Source of the DNA: CALZIK01 sp945787635
Lineage (GTDB): Bacteria > Acidobacteriota > Thermoanaerobaculia > Multivoradales > JAHEKO01
Direction of reading: 5' to 3'
Length of the DNA stretch: 64,000 nt
Assembly (NCBI GenBank): GCA_947259725.1
Contig: CAMYNM010000001.1
Location: forward strand, 372,001-436,000
Below, one piece after another: positions 1-10,871 of the stretch. The first letter of the stretch is position 1; each line of letters opens with the position of its first letter. The translations under genes and the position numbers were made by a program. The notes under the pieces were generated by a model, which did not search any database, was not told the DNA's origin, and saw only the letters and a program-made list of their open reading frames with translations.

Positions 1-2440
<2,440 letters not shown>

Positions 2441-2558
2441 GATCAACCTTTCGTACCGGCGGCGCCCGTGACGATCCACCTACCCCCTACAAGGAAAAGC
2501 GTCGCGCGGATATTCCATCGGCGCGCGCGGCGCCGCCAGCGCGGATAGACTCGACTGC

Positions 2559-3350
2559 ATGCGAAGCGCCGGCAGATTCTCGGGAGGCGGTTCGGCCTTT
2601 GGGCTGAGCGGTCCCGTCCCCCGCGACGTTTGGATCCTTCTGGGCGTGGTGTTCGCGACCTTTTCGATGCGATTCTTCGCCGCGACCGCGGGCGTGCCCG
2701 CTCTTCTCGAGCTGACGCCGGCCGCCTGGCGGAGCGGTTTCCTGTGGCAGCTCGCGACCTATCCCTTTGTCGGCACCGGGGCTCCAGGCATCTGGTTCGT
2801 GATCGAGCTGCTGATCCTGTTTCTGTTTGCCCGCACCGTCTACTATCAACTCGGCCGCGCCAAGTTCTGGCGCCTCCTGTGCCTGCTCTCGGTGATCGCC
2901 GCCGGCGCCGCCGTTCTGGTCGATATCGCCGGCACCCTGCTGCCCGGAGGTCGGCCCTGGTTACTGCCGTTCGCCCTGCTCCAGGGCCAGCGCATGCTCC
3001 TGGTTCTCCTGGTAGCGCTGTTCGCGGTTCTCAACCGCCAAGCCACCATCCTGCTCTTCTTCGTCCTGCCGATTCAGGCAAAGTGGTTCCTGCTGCTCGA
3101 GATCGTGTTCGCGTTCCTCGGGTTCCTGAGCACCAAGGACTTTCCCGGCTTTGTCGGAATCTGCGTCGCGGTGGGGTGCACGGTGTCGTGGTTTCACCCG
3201 GGTCGCGCCTCGGGCGCATTCGGCCGCGGCGCCAAAGAGCTCTGGCTCAAAATGCAGGCCGCCTGGTTTCGCTTCCGGCTCTCCCGGCTGAAGGAAAAGC
3301 GCGGCATGCGCGTGGTCCGCGGCGAAAAAAAGGACGACTGGATTCACTAG
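2559..3350 (+). CDS. Rhomboid-fold membrane protein, probably non-catalytic
   Basis: Predicted inner-membrane protein of 263 residues with about six hydrophobic segments, resembling the rhomboid fold: the segment WQLATYPFVGTG followed by WFVIELLILFLFARTVYYQLG matches the TM1-TM2 region of rhomboid-like proteins. I do not find the GxSG catalytic serine in the TM4 region (it reads FALLQGQRMLL) nor a clear catalytic His in TM6, so an active protease is unlikely. The C-terminus is a basic cytoplasmic tail (FRFRLSRLKEKRGMR). The TAG stop is the second to fourth base of a repeat element that starts at 3347. Function unknown; a pseudo-rhomboid that binds membrane clients is the best guess. Confidence 0.7.
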   Translation: MRSAGRFSGGGSAFGLSGPVPRDVWILLGVVFATFSMRFFAATAGVPALLELTPAAWRSGFLWQLATYPFVGTGAPGIWFVIELLILFLFARTVYYQLGRAKFWRLLCLLSVIAAGAAVLVDIAGTLLPGGRPWLLPFALLQGQRMLLVLLVALFAVLNRQATILLFFVLPIQAKWFLLLEIVFAFLGFLSTKDFPGFVGICVAVGCTVSWFHPGRASGAFGRGAKELWLKMQAAWFRFRLSRLKEKRGMRVVRGEKKDDWIH

Positions 3351-3520
3351 TAGCCTGTAACACTCGAAGCGATCTAGATGGCCGAGCCATTCGTCGTCGA
3401 GGTCAAGGCGCGCCGACGCAGTCATAGCGGTGCCTATGTCGAGGAGGCGCAACCTAGAGATCGGCGACCAGGGCCGGCCGCCGGCCAGGTAGTATCGTCT
3501 TGGGTGTTACAGGCCACTAG
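3347..3520. repeat. Dispersed palindromic element, long copy
   Basis: A 174-bp element with near-perfect terminal inverted repeats: left CTAGTAGCCTGTAACAC, right end the complement of CTAGTGGCCTGTAACAC (one mismatch in 17). Its outer parts match the 56-bp element at 10315-10370 (ACACTCGAAGCGAT on the left, CTTGGGTG on the right). About 118 bp of extra sequence, including a GGCCGGCCGCCGGCC palindrome, fills the middle. The terminal CTAG gives the stop codons of both flanking convergent genes (3348-3350 on plus, 3519-3517 on minus). There is no transposase. It is probably a MITE-like or REP-like non-autonomous element. Confidence 0.8.
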
Positions 3521-4269
3521 GAACCCGAGGCGGCGAGACGGCTCGCGGCGCCTCTATCGAGAACCCAGCTCACCCGTTCGGCGCGCACCCGGGCCGCGGG
3601 CAGGAGTTGGTCTCGCTCCTCCAGCGCTCGACGTACGATCTCGGCCTTGGCGCTGCCCGAGACCAGAAAAAAGACCTCCCCAGCCGCGGCCAGCAGGTCG
3701 AACGAGAAACTGATCCGGGACCTCGGCGGCACCGGGCTTCGAGCCGCAACCACCAACCGTTCCGGCTCGACAACCTCACCCGGAAAGAGTGACGCCGTGT
3801 GACCGTCCGCGCCGACGCCGAGCAGAACCAGGTCGAATCTGGGAATCCCGTGGGGTCCGTTCGGTACTTCGCGGCGGATTTGATTCTCGTAGGAGTGAGC
3901 GGCGGTCGCCGGATCGGCGGCGAACGCCGGCGGATGGAGCCGCCTCGGAGAAATCCCCAGCGGCTCGAGGAGATCGCGGCGCGCCGCACCGACGTTGCTG
4001 TCCGGATCGCCGTCGTCCACGAAGCGCTCGTCGCTCCAGTAGAAGTCGACCCGCCCCCAGTCGACCGCGGGATCACCTTTTGAGCGCGCGAGCTGCCGAT
4101 ACACCGGCCGGGGGGTCTCGCCTCCTGCCAGCGCCAAAACTGCGGTTTCCCGCAGTTTCAGGGCGCCACGTAGGCGGCTGAGAATCTCCTTCGCCGCGCA
4201 CTCGACAAAGTCCCGTGGGCCCGCTACCACGACCTCCTGTGTCAGTGGATCAGGGACCTTCGGTGCCAT
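3517..4269 (-). CDS. pgl: 6-phosphogluconolactonase
   Basis: Hydrolyses 6-phosphoglucono-1,5-lactone to 6-phosphogluconate in the oxidative pentose phosphate pathway. The 250-residue product has the NagB/Pgl-type fold with family motifs: LALAGGETPRPVYRQLA near residues 45-60, VDFYWSDERFV, and LLGVGADGHTASLFPG, the DGHTASLFP active-site signature. I chose ATG at 4269, with GAAGGA upstream; the longer open frame to 4422 overlaps pgi and adds a non-conserved basic stretch. It is third in a tal-pgi-pgl operon, 43 bp after pgi. Its TAG stop lies in the terminal CTAG of the repeat element 3347-3520. Confidence 0.93.
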   Translation of the reverse strand: MAPKVPDPLTQEVVVAGPRDFVECAAKEILSRLRGALKLRETAVLALAGGETPRPVYRQLARSKGDPAVDWGRVDFYWSDERFVDDGDPDSNVGAARRDLLEPLGISPRRLHPPAFAADPATAAHSYENQIRREVPNGPHGIPRFDLVLLGVGADGHTASLFPGEVVEPERLVVAARSPVPPRSRISFSFDLLAAAGEVFFLVSGSAKAEIVRRALEERDQLLPAARVRAERVSWVLDRGAASRLAASGS

Positions 4270-4312
4270 TGGATCAACGATCCTTCGGTCTAGGGGAATC
4301 CACCCGCGGCGA

Positions 4313-5956
4313 CTACCGCGAAAGAAGCTGGCGCAGCATCCAGAGCCCCTGCCGGCCGCGACCCTCGAGATCGACTCGCACCAGACGCCGGCCGGCCGCG
4401 GCCAGCGCCGCCGCATCTCCATCGGCCTGGGCGGTGATGACGCTCCCCAGTGAAGTCTCTTCGCCGGGCACGATGAAATCGGTCTGCGGCGATTGGATCA
4501 GCTGCAGAAACACGCCGGTGTTCGGGCCGCCTTTGTGGAGCTGGCCCGTGGAGTGAAGGTAGCGGGGACCGAAGGCGGCTGTGGCCGCGATCCCGGTGAG
4601 GTCGCGGACCCGACGCTGGAGCTCCGCCAGTTCGCGATCATTCTCAGACGACGGAGGGAGATACGCGAGAATCGCGAAGTAGTCCCCTTCGCCGGCCCAG
4701 CCCAGCCAGTTCTTGAGCGTCTCGGTCAGCCGGTCTTTATCGCCGGCCGAGACCAGCCCCGGCACCTTGGTTTCGATCGGCTTGCCTTCGAGAAGTTTCC
4801 TGGCCTCGGTCTTGGCGCCCTCGACATCCGGTTGATCGAAGGGATTGACCTCGAGCGCGATGGCGGCCATGGCGACCGCGGTCTCCCAGCGAAAAAACTC
4901 CGCGCCCAGGTCGTAGCGATCCCGCAGGGTAATCCGGATCGTCGGGTGCCCGCTCTGGGAAAGGGCCTCGAGGAACTGACCGAGGGGCTCGTCCTCGCCC
5001 TCCATGCCGATCCCAACGAAGGCCCGGTCGTCACCGTAGGCCTCGACCTCACCTCGGGGCTCGCCACAGACAGGCACGACCCCCCGACCGTCCTTGCCCA
5101 GACTCTCCGCCACCAGCTGCTCGATCCACAGCGGCAGGGCCGAGAGACCGGGTGAGGTCAGGAAAGTCAGTTTGTCCCGGCCGTGAAGCGCGAGCTCACC
5201 GATCGCGGCACCCAACTCGAGGCCGACGCTGACCGGACCGCGTAGGCAGTTGTCCTCCATCGCGGCCGCGCGCCGCAGCAGCCGCTCGGGATCGATTCCG
5301 ACCATCGCCGCGGGCAGGAGACCGAACACGGAAAGCGCGCTGAAGCGACCCCCAACATCCGAAGGCGCGCTGAACACTCGCCGGTAGTCGTTGCGCGCGG
5401 CCAGGTCCGCCAGCATCGTGTCCGGATCGGTGATCGCCACGAAGTGAGAGCCCGGCTGTGAAAACCAGCGCTCGGCGGCGTGATAGAGCACCTCCGTCAT
5501 GACCCGGGTCTCGAGCGTGGTCCCCGACTTGCTCGACACCACGAACTGAAAACCCTGCGGCCGCAGCGAGTCCACCAAGCTGCGGATTCCGTCCGGATGC
5601 GTCGAATCCACCACTCTTAAGCGGCGTCGCGTTGGCTTGAACACCCGCTCGAGAACCAACGGCGCGAGACTCGACCCGCCCATGCCGATCAGAATCGTGT
5701 CTTCGATACCGAGCTCGGCGGCCTCTGCGGCGCCCGCGAGAATCGCGTCGAGCCCGCCCAGCCAAGCGTCGCGCGGCAGAGTCATCCAACCGAGCCGGTC
5801 GGAGATCTCCGCATCGTCACCGACCCAGAGACTCGGATCCTGATCTCGCAGCCGCCGCAACACGTCGGCTTCGTGCCACTGCTCGAGCCGCTGCTTGACC
5901 CGCCCGGCCGCCACGCCGAGATCGAGCTCCATCGGCGGGATCTGTTCCCGTGTCAT
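4313..5956 (-). CDS. pgi: Glucose-6-phosphate isomerase (transaldolase-linked type)
   Basis: Interconverts glucose 6-phosphate and fructose 6-phosphate. The 547-residue product has two SIS-type sugar-isomerase domains: TILIGMGGSSLAPLVLERVF and VVSSKSGTTLETRVMTEVLY in the first, and LSALPLWIEQLVAESLGKDGRG in the second. It resembles the version found as the C-terminal half of bifunctional transaldolase/phosphoglucose isomerase proteins rather than the E. coli enzyme. ATG at 5956 overlaps the transaldolase stop by 4 bp (ATGA), so translation is probably coupled. Cytoplasmic; works with the adjacent tal and pgl to link glycolysis and the pentose phosphate pathway. Confidence 0.93.
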   Translation of the reverse strand: MTREQIPPMELDLGVAAGRVKQRLEQWHEADVLRRLRDQDPSLWVGDDAEISDRLGWMTLPRDAWLGGLDAILAGAAEAAELGIEDTILIGMGGSSLAPLVLERVFKPTRRRLRVVDSTHPDGIRSLVDSLRPQGFQFVVSSKSGTTLETRVMTEVLYHAAERWFSQPGSHFVAITDPDTMLADLAARNDYRRVFSAPSDVGGRFSALSVFGLLPAAMVGIDPERLLRRAAAMEDNCLRGPVSVGLELGAAIGELALHGRDKLTFLTSPGLSALPLWIEQLVAESLGKDGRGVVPVCGEPRGEVEAYGDDRAFVGIGMEGEDEPLGQFLEALSQSGHPTIRITLRDRYDLGAEFFRWETAVAMAAIALEVNPFDQPDVEGAKTEARKLLEGKPIETKVPGLVSAGDKDRLTETLKNWLGWAGEGDYFAILAYLPPSSENDRELAELQRRVRDLTGIAATAAFGPRYLHSTGQLHKGGPNTGVFLQLIQSPQTDFIVPGEETSLGSVITAQADGDAAALAAAGRRLVRVDLEGRGRQGLWMLRQLLSR

Positions 5957-7083
5957 TCAGAGGTTCCGGCAGAGGTTCCGGCCGCGGCTCCCGCCAGCGT
6001 CGTCGTTTTCGCCTCGAGAGTCTCCAGCAGACGATCGAACGGAACCGAGAACTTCTCGAGGCCCTCTTCCTGAAGCTGCTCGGTCGCGGCGTTCAGATCG
6101 ATTCCCAGCTCCGCCAGGGTCGCCAGCTCGCTCCGGACGCCCTCGAGGCCGCCCGCGAGGGTCGGCGCCACTTCTCCGTGGTCGCGAAACTCGTCCAGCG
6201 TCTTCGGCGGCACCGTATTGACCGTCTCGGGCCCGATCAACTCCTCGACGTAAACTACGTCGCGATACGCCGGGTTCTTGGTCGAAGTGCTGGCCCAAAG
6301 GACCCGCTGCGGCCGCGCGCCGGCCGCGCGCAGGTCGGCGAAGGCGGCGCCGTGAAAGATCTCGAGATAGCGCGCGTAGGCCATCTTCGAGTTGGCGATC
6401 GCTATTCGTCCGGTCAGCGCCTCGGCTCGCTTCCCCGCGCAGTCGGCGAGCTTCGCGTCGATCAGGCTGTCCACCCGGCTGACGAAGAACGAGGCCACCG
6501 AAGCGGCATTCCCGGGCTTCGACGCCCGCGTGACGCCACGCAGATACGCTTGCGCGACGGCTTCGTAGTGCGCTAGCGAGAACATCAGGGTGATGTTGAC
6601 GTGAACACCCTCGGCCAACAGCGTCTCGATGGCCGGAATGCCCTCGATCGTCGCCGGCACCTTGATCATCAGATTGGGCCGATCGACCTCCCGCCAGAAC
6701 CGGCGCGCTTCGGCCAGAGTGCCGTCGGTGTCGCGTGCCAGATGAGGCGAAACTTCGAAACTCACGAAACCGTCCGCGCCTCTTGTCGACTCGAACACGG
6801 GCGCCAGCAGATCGGCTGCCAACTGGATGTCTCGAATCGCGAGTCGCTCGTAGAGCTTCTCCGTCGAGATATCGGGTTCGGCGTCGAGCGCCGCCTGGAT
6901 CTCGGAGTCATAGAGATCGCTGCTACCGATCGCCTTCTCGAAGATCGCCGGATTCGAGGTCACGCCGGTGACCCCGTCCTCCTCGATCAGGCTCTCGAGC
7001 TCACCGTTCTCGAGTAGGTCCCGGCGGATGTAGTCGAGCCAGATCGCCTGGCCCTGGTCGGTCAACGCGCGCAGTCTGTTCAT
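5953..7083 (-). CDS. tal: Transaldolase
   Basis: Transfers a dihydroxyacetone unit between sugar phosphates in the non-oxidative pentose phosphate pathway. The 376-residue TIM-barrel protein has the N-terminal substrate motif GVTGVTSNPAIFEKAI, the Schiff-base lysine in NLMIKVPAT, and RVLWASTSTKNP. Start ATG at 7083 is preceded by AGGAGG about 5 nt away, the strongest ribosome site of the operon. The C-terminus ends in a low-complexity AGAAAGTSAGTSE tail immediately before the ATGA overlap with pgi, consistent with an ancestral or alternative fused Tal-Pgi protein. First gene of tal-pgi-pgl. Confidence 0.95.
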   Translation of the reverse strand: MNRLRALTDQGQAIWLDYIRRDLLENGELESLIEEDGVTGVTSNPAIFEKAIGSSDLYDSEIQAALDAEPDISTEKLYERLAIRDIQLAADLLAPVFESTRGADGFVSFEVSPHLARDTDGTLAEARRFWREVDRPNLMIKVPATIEGIPAIETLLAEGVHVNITLMFSLAHYEAVAQAYLRGVTRASKPGNAASVASFFVSRVDSLIDAKLADCAGKRAEALTGRIAIANSKMAYARYLEIFHGAAFADLRAAGARPQRVLWASTSTKNPAYRDVVYVEELIGPETVNTVPPKTLDEFRDHGEVAPTLAGGLEGVRSELATLAELGIDLNAATEQLQEEGLEKFSVPFDRLLETLEAKTTTLAGAAAGTSAGTSE

Positions 7084-7193
7084 CGGTCCTCCTGCCTCCT
7101 GGTCGGCGGCATCGTACCATCGGTTTGCGGCCGGGTTTCCTGCCGATCCAGGCCTGCCTCGCAGACCGAAAACGGGCTATCCCTCACGCCCTC

Positions 7194-9707
7194 CTAGAGC
7201 TCGAGCCGGCGCAGACGGAGAGCGTTTGCGATCACCGACACCGAGCTCAGGCTCATCGCCGCGCTGGCCAGCATCGGCGACAGCAACCAGCCGAAGAACG
7301 GGTACAGGAGTCCGGCGGCAATCGGCACGCTGAGCGAGTTGTAGAGAAAGGCGAAAAAGAGATTCTGGCGGATGTTCGCCATGGTCGCCCGGCTGAGCTT
7401 GAGCGCCCGAACGATGCCGCGCAGATCCCCTTTGAGCAGAGTGACCCCGGCGCTCTCGATGGCGACGTCGGTACCGGTGCCCATCGCGATCCCGACGTCG
7501 GCACGTGCCAGGCCAGGCGCGTCATTGACCCCGTCACCGGCCATGGCGACGATCCGCCCGCGCTCCTGGAAGGCGCGCACGCTTTCGAGCTTGTCCTCCG
7601 GCCGGCGGTCCGCCTCGACCTTGTCGATACCCAAGCGAGCGGCAACGGCCGCGGCGGTCTCGTGGTTGTCGCCGGTCACCATGACCACCTCGACTTTTCT
7701 CGCGCGCAGCTCCTCGACCAGCTCGGCGGCCGACTCCTTGACCGGATCCGCGATCGCGAATAGAGCCGCGAGCTCGCCGGCGTGGCTCAGAAACACCACC
7801 GTCGCGCCCCGTTCCCGCAGGGCGGCCACCTCGCCCCCAGCGGACGCTGTGGAAACCCCCAGCTCCGACAGGAAACTCGCGTTCCCGAGCACCACCGGCA
7901 GCCCGCCCGTGGAGCCCGAGACGCCCCGTCCGGGAGTCGCCTCGAAGTCGTCCACAGGAACAGGTTCGACGCCGCGCTCGCGCGCGCCGTCCATCACCGC
8001 GCGAGCCAGGGGGTGCTCGCTTCCCTTTTCGAGCCCGGCGGCCAGCGCCAGTACCTCGACCTCGGAGCGGGCGCCGATCGGCAGAACCGTCTCGAGTCGG
8101 GGGTGTCCTTCGGTGAGGGTACCGGTCTTGTCGACGATCAGCACCTCGGCCTTGCCCAGGGTTTCGAGCGCCTCGGCGTCTCGTATCAGGACGCCCGAGC
8201 GCGCTCCCCGCCCGGTCCCCACCATGATCGACATCGGGGTCGCCAAGCCGAGGGCGCACGGACAGGCGATGATCAAAACCGCCACGGCATTGACCAGTGC
8301 GATCGGAAGTCGCGGCTCGGGCCCCCAGGTCCACCACACTGCAAAAGTCAGGGCCGCGACCGCCACGACCGTCGGCACGAAATAGCCCGCAACCCGATCC
8401 ACGAGACGCTGCACGGGAGCCCGGCTGCGCTGCGCCTCGCCGACCATCTGGACGATGCGGGCCAGCAGGGTTTCGCTGCCCACTTTCTCGGCTCGCATGA
8501 CGAACCCACCGGCGCCGTTGATGGTTCCGCCGATGACGCTGTCGTCGGGTTTCTTGGCCACCGGCACCGGCTCACCCGTAACCAGAGACTCGTCGACGTA
8601 GCTTCGCCCCTCTTCCAGGACCCCGTCCACCGGAACCTTCTCTCCCGGTCGAACCCGCAGCCGATCGCCAACGTGGATGTCGCCCAGAGCGACTTCGGCC
8701 TCGCTCCCGTCGACAGCGATTCGCAAGGCCGTGGCGGGCGCGAGCTGGAGCAGCTCCCGGAGAGCCAGCGACGTGCGACTCCGCGCCTTGAGCTCCAGCA
8801 CCTGTCCGAGGAGAACCAGGACCGTGATCACGGCCGCGGCCTCGAAATACACCGGGATGCCGCCGCCGGCCGTGCGCATCGACTCTGGAAAGAGAGACGG
8901 CACGGCCAGGGCGAGCAGGCTGTAGCCGTAGGCGGCGCCGGTCCCGAGCGCGATCAGGGTGAACATGTTGAGGTTGCGCAGCCGCAACGAGTCCCATCCC
9001 CGCTGGAAGAACGGCCATCCTCCCCAAAGCACCACCGGCGTCGCCAGCAGAAACTGTGCCCAGACGAGCATCCGATCGGAGCCTTGTCCGAGCCGCTCGG
9101 CCAGGCGCAGGCCCGGCACCATCTCCGACATGGCGACCAAAAACACCGGCAGGGTCAGAAGGGCGGATATCCACAGGCGCCGCCGCATGTCGATGAGCTC
9201 GGGATTCTCGCCCTCGTCCATGGCCACCACCTTCGGCTCGAGCGCCATTCCGCATTTCGGGCAAGTGCCCGGTCCGATCTGCTCGACCTCGGGATGCATC
9301 GGACAGGTGTGGACGGCATCGGGCTTGCCCGCAGGGACCGGGTCGCCGCCCCCATCGGACGGCTCGAGGTACCTGTCGGGATCCACTTCGAACTTCTCCC
9401 GGCAGCCCGCCGAGCAGAAGACGAACTCGGTGCCCGCGTGGTCAAGACGGTACTTCGCGGTCGCCGGATCGACGGTCATACCGCAGACCGGGTCCAAGGC
9501 CGCCGCCGCATCCGATAGCCCTTTGAGAAAGCTTTCCGGTGCCGCCGCGAACTTGTCCTTACACCCGGCGCAGCAGAAGACGAATTCCTTGCCGTCGTGC
9601 TCGAGACGATGCTTTGCCGATGCGCGATCGACCGTCATAGTGCAGACCGGATCGAGCGCCTTGCTCATCGCGGGATGATGGTCTCGAGCGTGCTGCTCGG
9701 GGCTCAT
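7194..9707 (-). CDS. copA: Copper-translocating P1B-type ATPase with tandem YHS domains
   Basis: Inner-membrane ATPase exporting Cu(I) or Ag(I). The 837-residue order is: YHS domain 1 (DPVCTMTVD to CCAGC, about 19-55), YHS domain 2 (DPVCGMTVD to CSAGC, about 70-105), a heavy-metal-binding domain (HTCPMHPEV to CPKCGMALEP, about 131-157), then the ATPase with CPC in the metal-binding helix (about 483-485), the phosphorylated Asp in DKTGT (about 525), TGE in the actuator domain, and GDGVNDAPGLARADVGIAMG. There is no classical HMA (GMTCxxC) domain. GTG/ATG alternatives exist; ATG at 9707 keeps the whole first YHS domain, while ATG at 9668 would also do so but has no ribosome site. It is likely part of copper defence together with the cus genes at 30640-37188. 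Confidence 0.95.
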   Translation of the reverse strand: MSPEQHARDHHPAMSKALDPVCTMTVDRASAKHRLEHDGKEFVFCCAGCKDKFAAAPESFLKGLSDAAAALDPVCGMTVDPATAKYRLDHAGTEFVFCSAGCREKFEVDPDRYLEPSDGGGDPVPAGKPDAVHTCPMHPEVEQIGPGTCPKCGMALEPKVVAMDEGENPELIDMRRRLWISALLTLPVFLVAMSEMVPGLRLAERLGQGSDRMLVWAQFLLATPVVLWGGWPFFQRGWDSLRLRNLNMFTLIALGTGAAYGYSLLALAVPSLFPESMRTAGGGIPVYFEAAAVITVLVLLGQVLELKARSRTSLALRELLQLAPATALRIAVDGSEAEVALGDIHVGDRLRVRPGEKVPVDGVLEEGRSYVDESLVTGEPVPVAKKPDDSVIGGTINGAGGFVMRAEKVGSETLLARIVQMVGEAQRSRAPVQRLVDRVAGYFVPTVVAVAALTFAVWWTWGPEPRLPIALVNAVAVLIIACPCALGLATPMSIMVGTGRGARSGVLIRDAEALETLGKAEVLIVDKTGTLTEGHPRLETVLPIGARSEVEVLALAAGLEKGSEHPLARAVMDGARERGVEPVPVDDFEATPGRGVSGSTGGLPVVLGNASFLSELGVSTASAGGEVAALRERGATVVFLSHAGELAALFAIADPVKESAAELVEELRARKVEVVMVTGDNHETAAAVAARLGIDKVEADRRPEDKLESVRAFQERGRIVAMAGDGVNDAPGLARADVGIAMGTGTDVAIESAGVTLLKGDLRGIVRALKLSRATMANIRQNLFFAFLYNSLSVPIAAGLLYPFFGWLLSPMLASAAMSLSSVSVIANALRLRRLEL

Positions 9708-9762
9708 GGCTCTTGGCGGCTTTCGACGGCAACGCGCGGGCCGATCCGGCTATTCCCCACGG

Positions 9763-10287
9763 TCAGGCGACCTCAAGCAGGACACGGTCGATCTGTCGCC
9801 CGTGTCTGCGTAGGTGCTCAATGAGAAATCGGAGCGCTTGCTCGAGGCTGAGCCTGCCCATTACGGGATGCCGGTATACCGCGCGACCGGCAAGCTCCGG
9901 TGGAAACTGCTCGATGAAGCTCTTCCAGTCCGTCCGTACCCGATCCCACTCCGCCTCGAGCTCGGAAAACTCGGCGGATTCCGGAACCTCGCCGGCGCCG
10001 GGTGGAGCCGAGACCTTGATCGGGCTGCGCATCAAGAGGCCGAGCAGGGCACCCTTGCAGGCGGCGACCAGACCGCTCCTGGGAATCTCCTGGGGCCGCT
10101 GGGTCTTCTTTCGGAGGTAGGCCAGTGACCGGCTTTCGGCCGCGATCACGTGGGCCAGCACCTGCGCCGACGACCAACCGCCCGCAGCGGGGTGTCGATT
10201 GAGAGTCTCCGAGTCGAGTCCCGCCAAACGCCGCGTGAGATCTCGCCGCAGGTTCTCTAGCTCGGTCAATTGCTGCTGGTAGTTCAC
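9763..10287 (-). CDS. DinB-fold protein
   Basis: A 174-residue four-helix-bundle protein of the DinB/YfiT type. Seen: GGWSSAQVLAHVIAAESRSLAYL near residues 36-58, where the first helix His is usual for the metal site, and LIEHLRRHGRQIDRVL at the C-terminus (the other His residues), with YRHPVMGRLSLEQALRF between. Members are often damage-inducible or thiol S-transferase-like, but no substrate can be assigned. GTG start at 10287 is preceded by AAAGGGGA. It is a separate unit, downstream in transcription of the repeat element at 10315-10370. Confidence 0.8.
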   Translation of the reverse strand: MNYQQQLTELENLRRDLTRRLAGLDSETLNRHPAAGGWSSAQVLAHVIAAESRSLAYLRKKTQRPQEIPRSGLVAACKGALLGLLMRSPIKVSAPPGAGEVPESAEFSELEAEWDRVRTDWKSFIEQFPPELAGRAVYRHPVMGRLSLEQALRFLIEHLRRHGRQIDRVLLEVA

Positions 10288-10314
10288 TTCAGATCGTCCC
10301 CTTTCCGGCTCGTC

Positions 10315-10370
10315 CTAGTGGCCTGTGACACTCGAAGCGATACTAGATCTTGGGTGGTACAGGCCACTAG
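10315..10370. repeat. Dispersed palindromic element, short copy
   Basis: A 56-bp version of the element at 3347-3520. It begins CTAGTGGCCTGTGACACTCG and ends GGTACAGGCCACTAG, with a perfect 12-bp terminal inverted repeat, and lacks about 118 bp of the internal sequence. The right-hand CTAG supplies the TAG stop (10369-10367) of the minus-strand PH-domain gene. It could form a hairpin and act as a terminator between that gene and the DinB gene. Confidence 0.8.
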
Positions 10371-10864
10371 TGTCGAAGATGTGAATTCTGCACTAGAAGA
10401 TCCTCGATGAAGGCTTCCGGGTCTCCCGGGCTGAGCACCACCGCTCGGTGAGCCATGCGCAGGATGACCGCGTTACCGAAGTCAGTGACGAACGCCCGGT
10501 AGCTGCCGAGCTTCTTGTTCCGGTACCAACCCGAGAACGAAAACAAACCGCCATTGCCGAAGGTCCGCCACGAACCTTGCATCGCACCCGGGTCGATCTC
10601 GGCGGACTCGAGCTCCCGAAGGTCCACGTCCGTTTCCCACAGCGGGCGCTGCACGTAGAGGTGCGCCCCGTCGAGACGGTACCCGCGAACGGCAAAGAGC
10701 ATGCCGCCGAGAAGCACCGCCAGGCAGAGCCCACCCAGCGCAATCCCGGCGCCCGCCGGCTCGCGCGCGACTCTCCAAAGAAGCACCGCCACGCCGACGA
10801 GAATCGCCGACGAGAACACCGTCATGCCGATCAGAAGCTTGCCCCAGGGCGCCGGATGCACCAT
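10367..10864 (-). CDS. Membrane-anchored bacterial PH-domain protein
   Basis: A 165-residue protein with two N-terminal membrane helices (LLIGMTVFSSAILVGVAVLLW and GIALGGLCLAVLLGGMLFAV) followed by a soluble domain of the bacterial PH type: GYRLDGAHLYVQRPLWETDVDL, then a Gly-rich turn FGNGGLFSFSGWYRNKKLGSYRAF. ATG at 10864 is preferred over TTG at 10870 because GAGTAGG lies 6 nt before it; that GAGTAG contains the stop of the upstream TPR gene, so the two are probably coupled. The stop codon comes from the repeat element. Function unknown. Confidence 0.7.
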   Translation of the reverse strand: MVHPAPWGKLLIGMTVFSSAILVGVAVLLWRVAREPAGAGIALGGLCLAVLLGGMLFAVRGYRLDGAHLYVQRPLWETDVDLRELESAEIDPGAMQGSWRTFGNGGLFSFSGWYRNKKLGSYRAFVTDFGNAVILRMAHRAVVLSPGDPEAFIEDLLVQNSHLRH

Positions 10865-10871
10865 TGGCAAC

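Noticed and set aside
3378..3713. Plus-strand open frame beginning inside the palindromic element
   Set aside because: It runs out of the repeat into the antisense of pgl; no ribosome site and no recognisable domain.
7782..9518. 578-codon plus-strand open frame antisense to copA
   Set aside because: High-GC antisense shadow; the copA frame carries all P-type ATPase motifs.
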